64,000 bases of DNA. Origin: Leptasterias polaris (lineage: Eukaryota > Echinodermata > Asteroidea > Forcipulatida > Asteriidae). The position numbers and the translations under genes are program-made. The number at the start of each line of letters is the position of its first letter. Within the stretch, counting starts at the first letter, position 1. Location of the stretch: positions 682,001-746,000 of the forward strand of contig JAZGTN010000176.1 of assembly GCA_037783415.1 (NCBI GenBank), in the 5' to 3' direction. The notes beneath the pieces were generated by a model, which saw only the letters and a list, made by a program, of their open reading frames with translations, was not told the DNA's origin and ran no database searches. Below are positions 63,910 to 64,000 of this stretch, in pieces.

Positions 63910-64000
63910 CTACACATTGCAGGAAATAAAACAAAAAAGGGAAATCTTACAAGTTAAGGTGATGACTTAAGTGCAAGTGAAAAGCCAGAATTCTTACTTA

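Overview
The window is eukaryotic. It has spliced genes with canonical GT-AG junctions, long introns, and a dense mix of retrotransposons, DNA transposons, MITEs, SINEs and minisatellites. The repeat mix (DIRS with tyrosine recombinase, Tx1/L1 and CR1/L2-like LINEs, Ty3/gypsy, a YqaJ-nuclease gene next to a THAP-DDE transposase, SINEs with a 'gcgctatataag' 3' body) suggests a marine invertebrate deuterostome. An echinoderm such as a sea star is my best guess. That is inference; no species marker was seen.

The only host gene I can assemble is on the minus strand, from 40184 down to the stop codon at 7344. Seven exons (40095-40184, 37322-37952, 35457-35542, 33895-34174, 30901-31112, 14531-14636, 7344-7525) join with matching phases into 1587 nt (528 codons plus stop). 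They encode an SLC36/Aa_trans-type amino acid transporter with about 11 membrane segments. A further 5' exon probably lies beyond 40184. Its introns are filled with a DIRS element (about 7.9-13.8 kb), hairpin-bounded repeats (15.7-28.5 kb), a young non-autonomous LTR element (28.5-30.8 kb), a 46-bp minisatellite filling most of one intron (31.3-33.8 kb), and 22 exact 34-bp units that copy a splice acceptor and exon start (35.5-36.3 kb).

Left of the gene (1-6.2 kb) are LINE remnants, two copies of a TTAA-ended MITE, a GACG-rich minisatellite, a second MITE family, a 180-bp palindromic element and a perfect 33-bp hairpin.

Right of the gene: 43.0-44.8 kb holds a broken Ty3/gypsy pol with a PHD finger. 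From 44.9 to 51.4 kb are more hairpin-bounded elements in opposing orientations, a tRNA-derived SINE and a TIR element. From 52.5 to 59.7 kb lies a palindromic composite: a Mutator-like transposase gene between two near-identical 480-bp TIR-bearing direct repeats, followed by an inverted copy without the transposase. From 60.2 to 63.9 kb are two MITEs, then a decayed YqaJ/SWIM nuclease gene (plus strand) interleaved with exons of a THAP-DDE transposase (minus strand).

The most interesting signals are: (1) the 34-bp satellite multiplying a splice acceptor; (2) a repeat family whose 5' start copies the left arm of its 3' hairpin, in two sequence versions that change together; (3) the composite direct-repeat Mutator-like unit; (4) the opposite-strand interleaving of nuclease and transposase exons.
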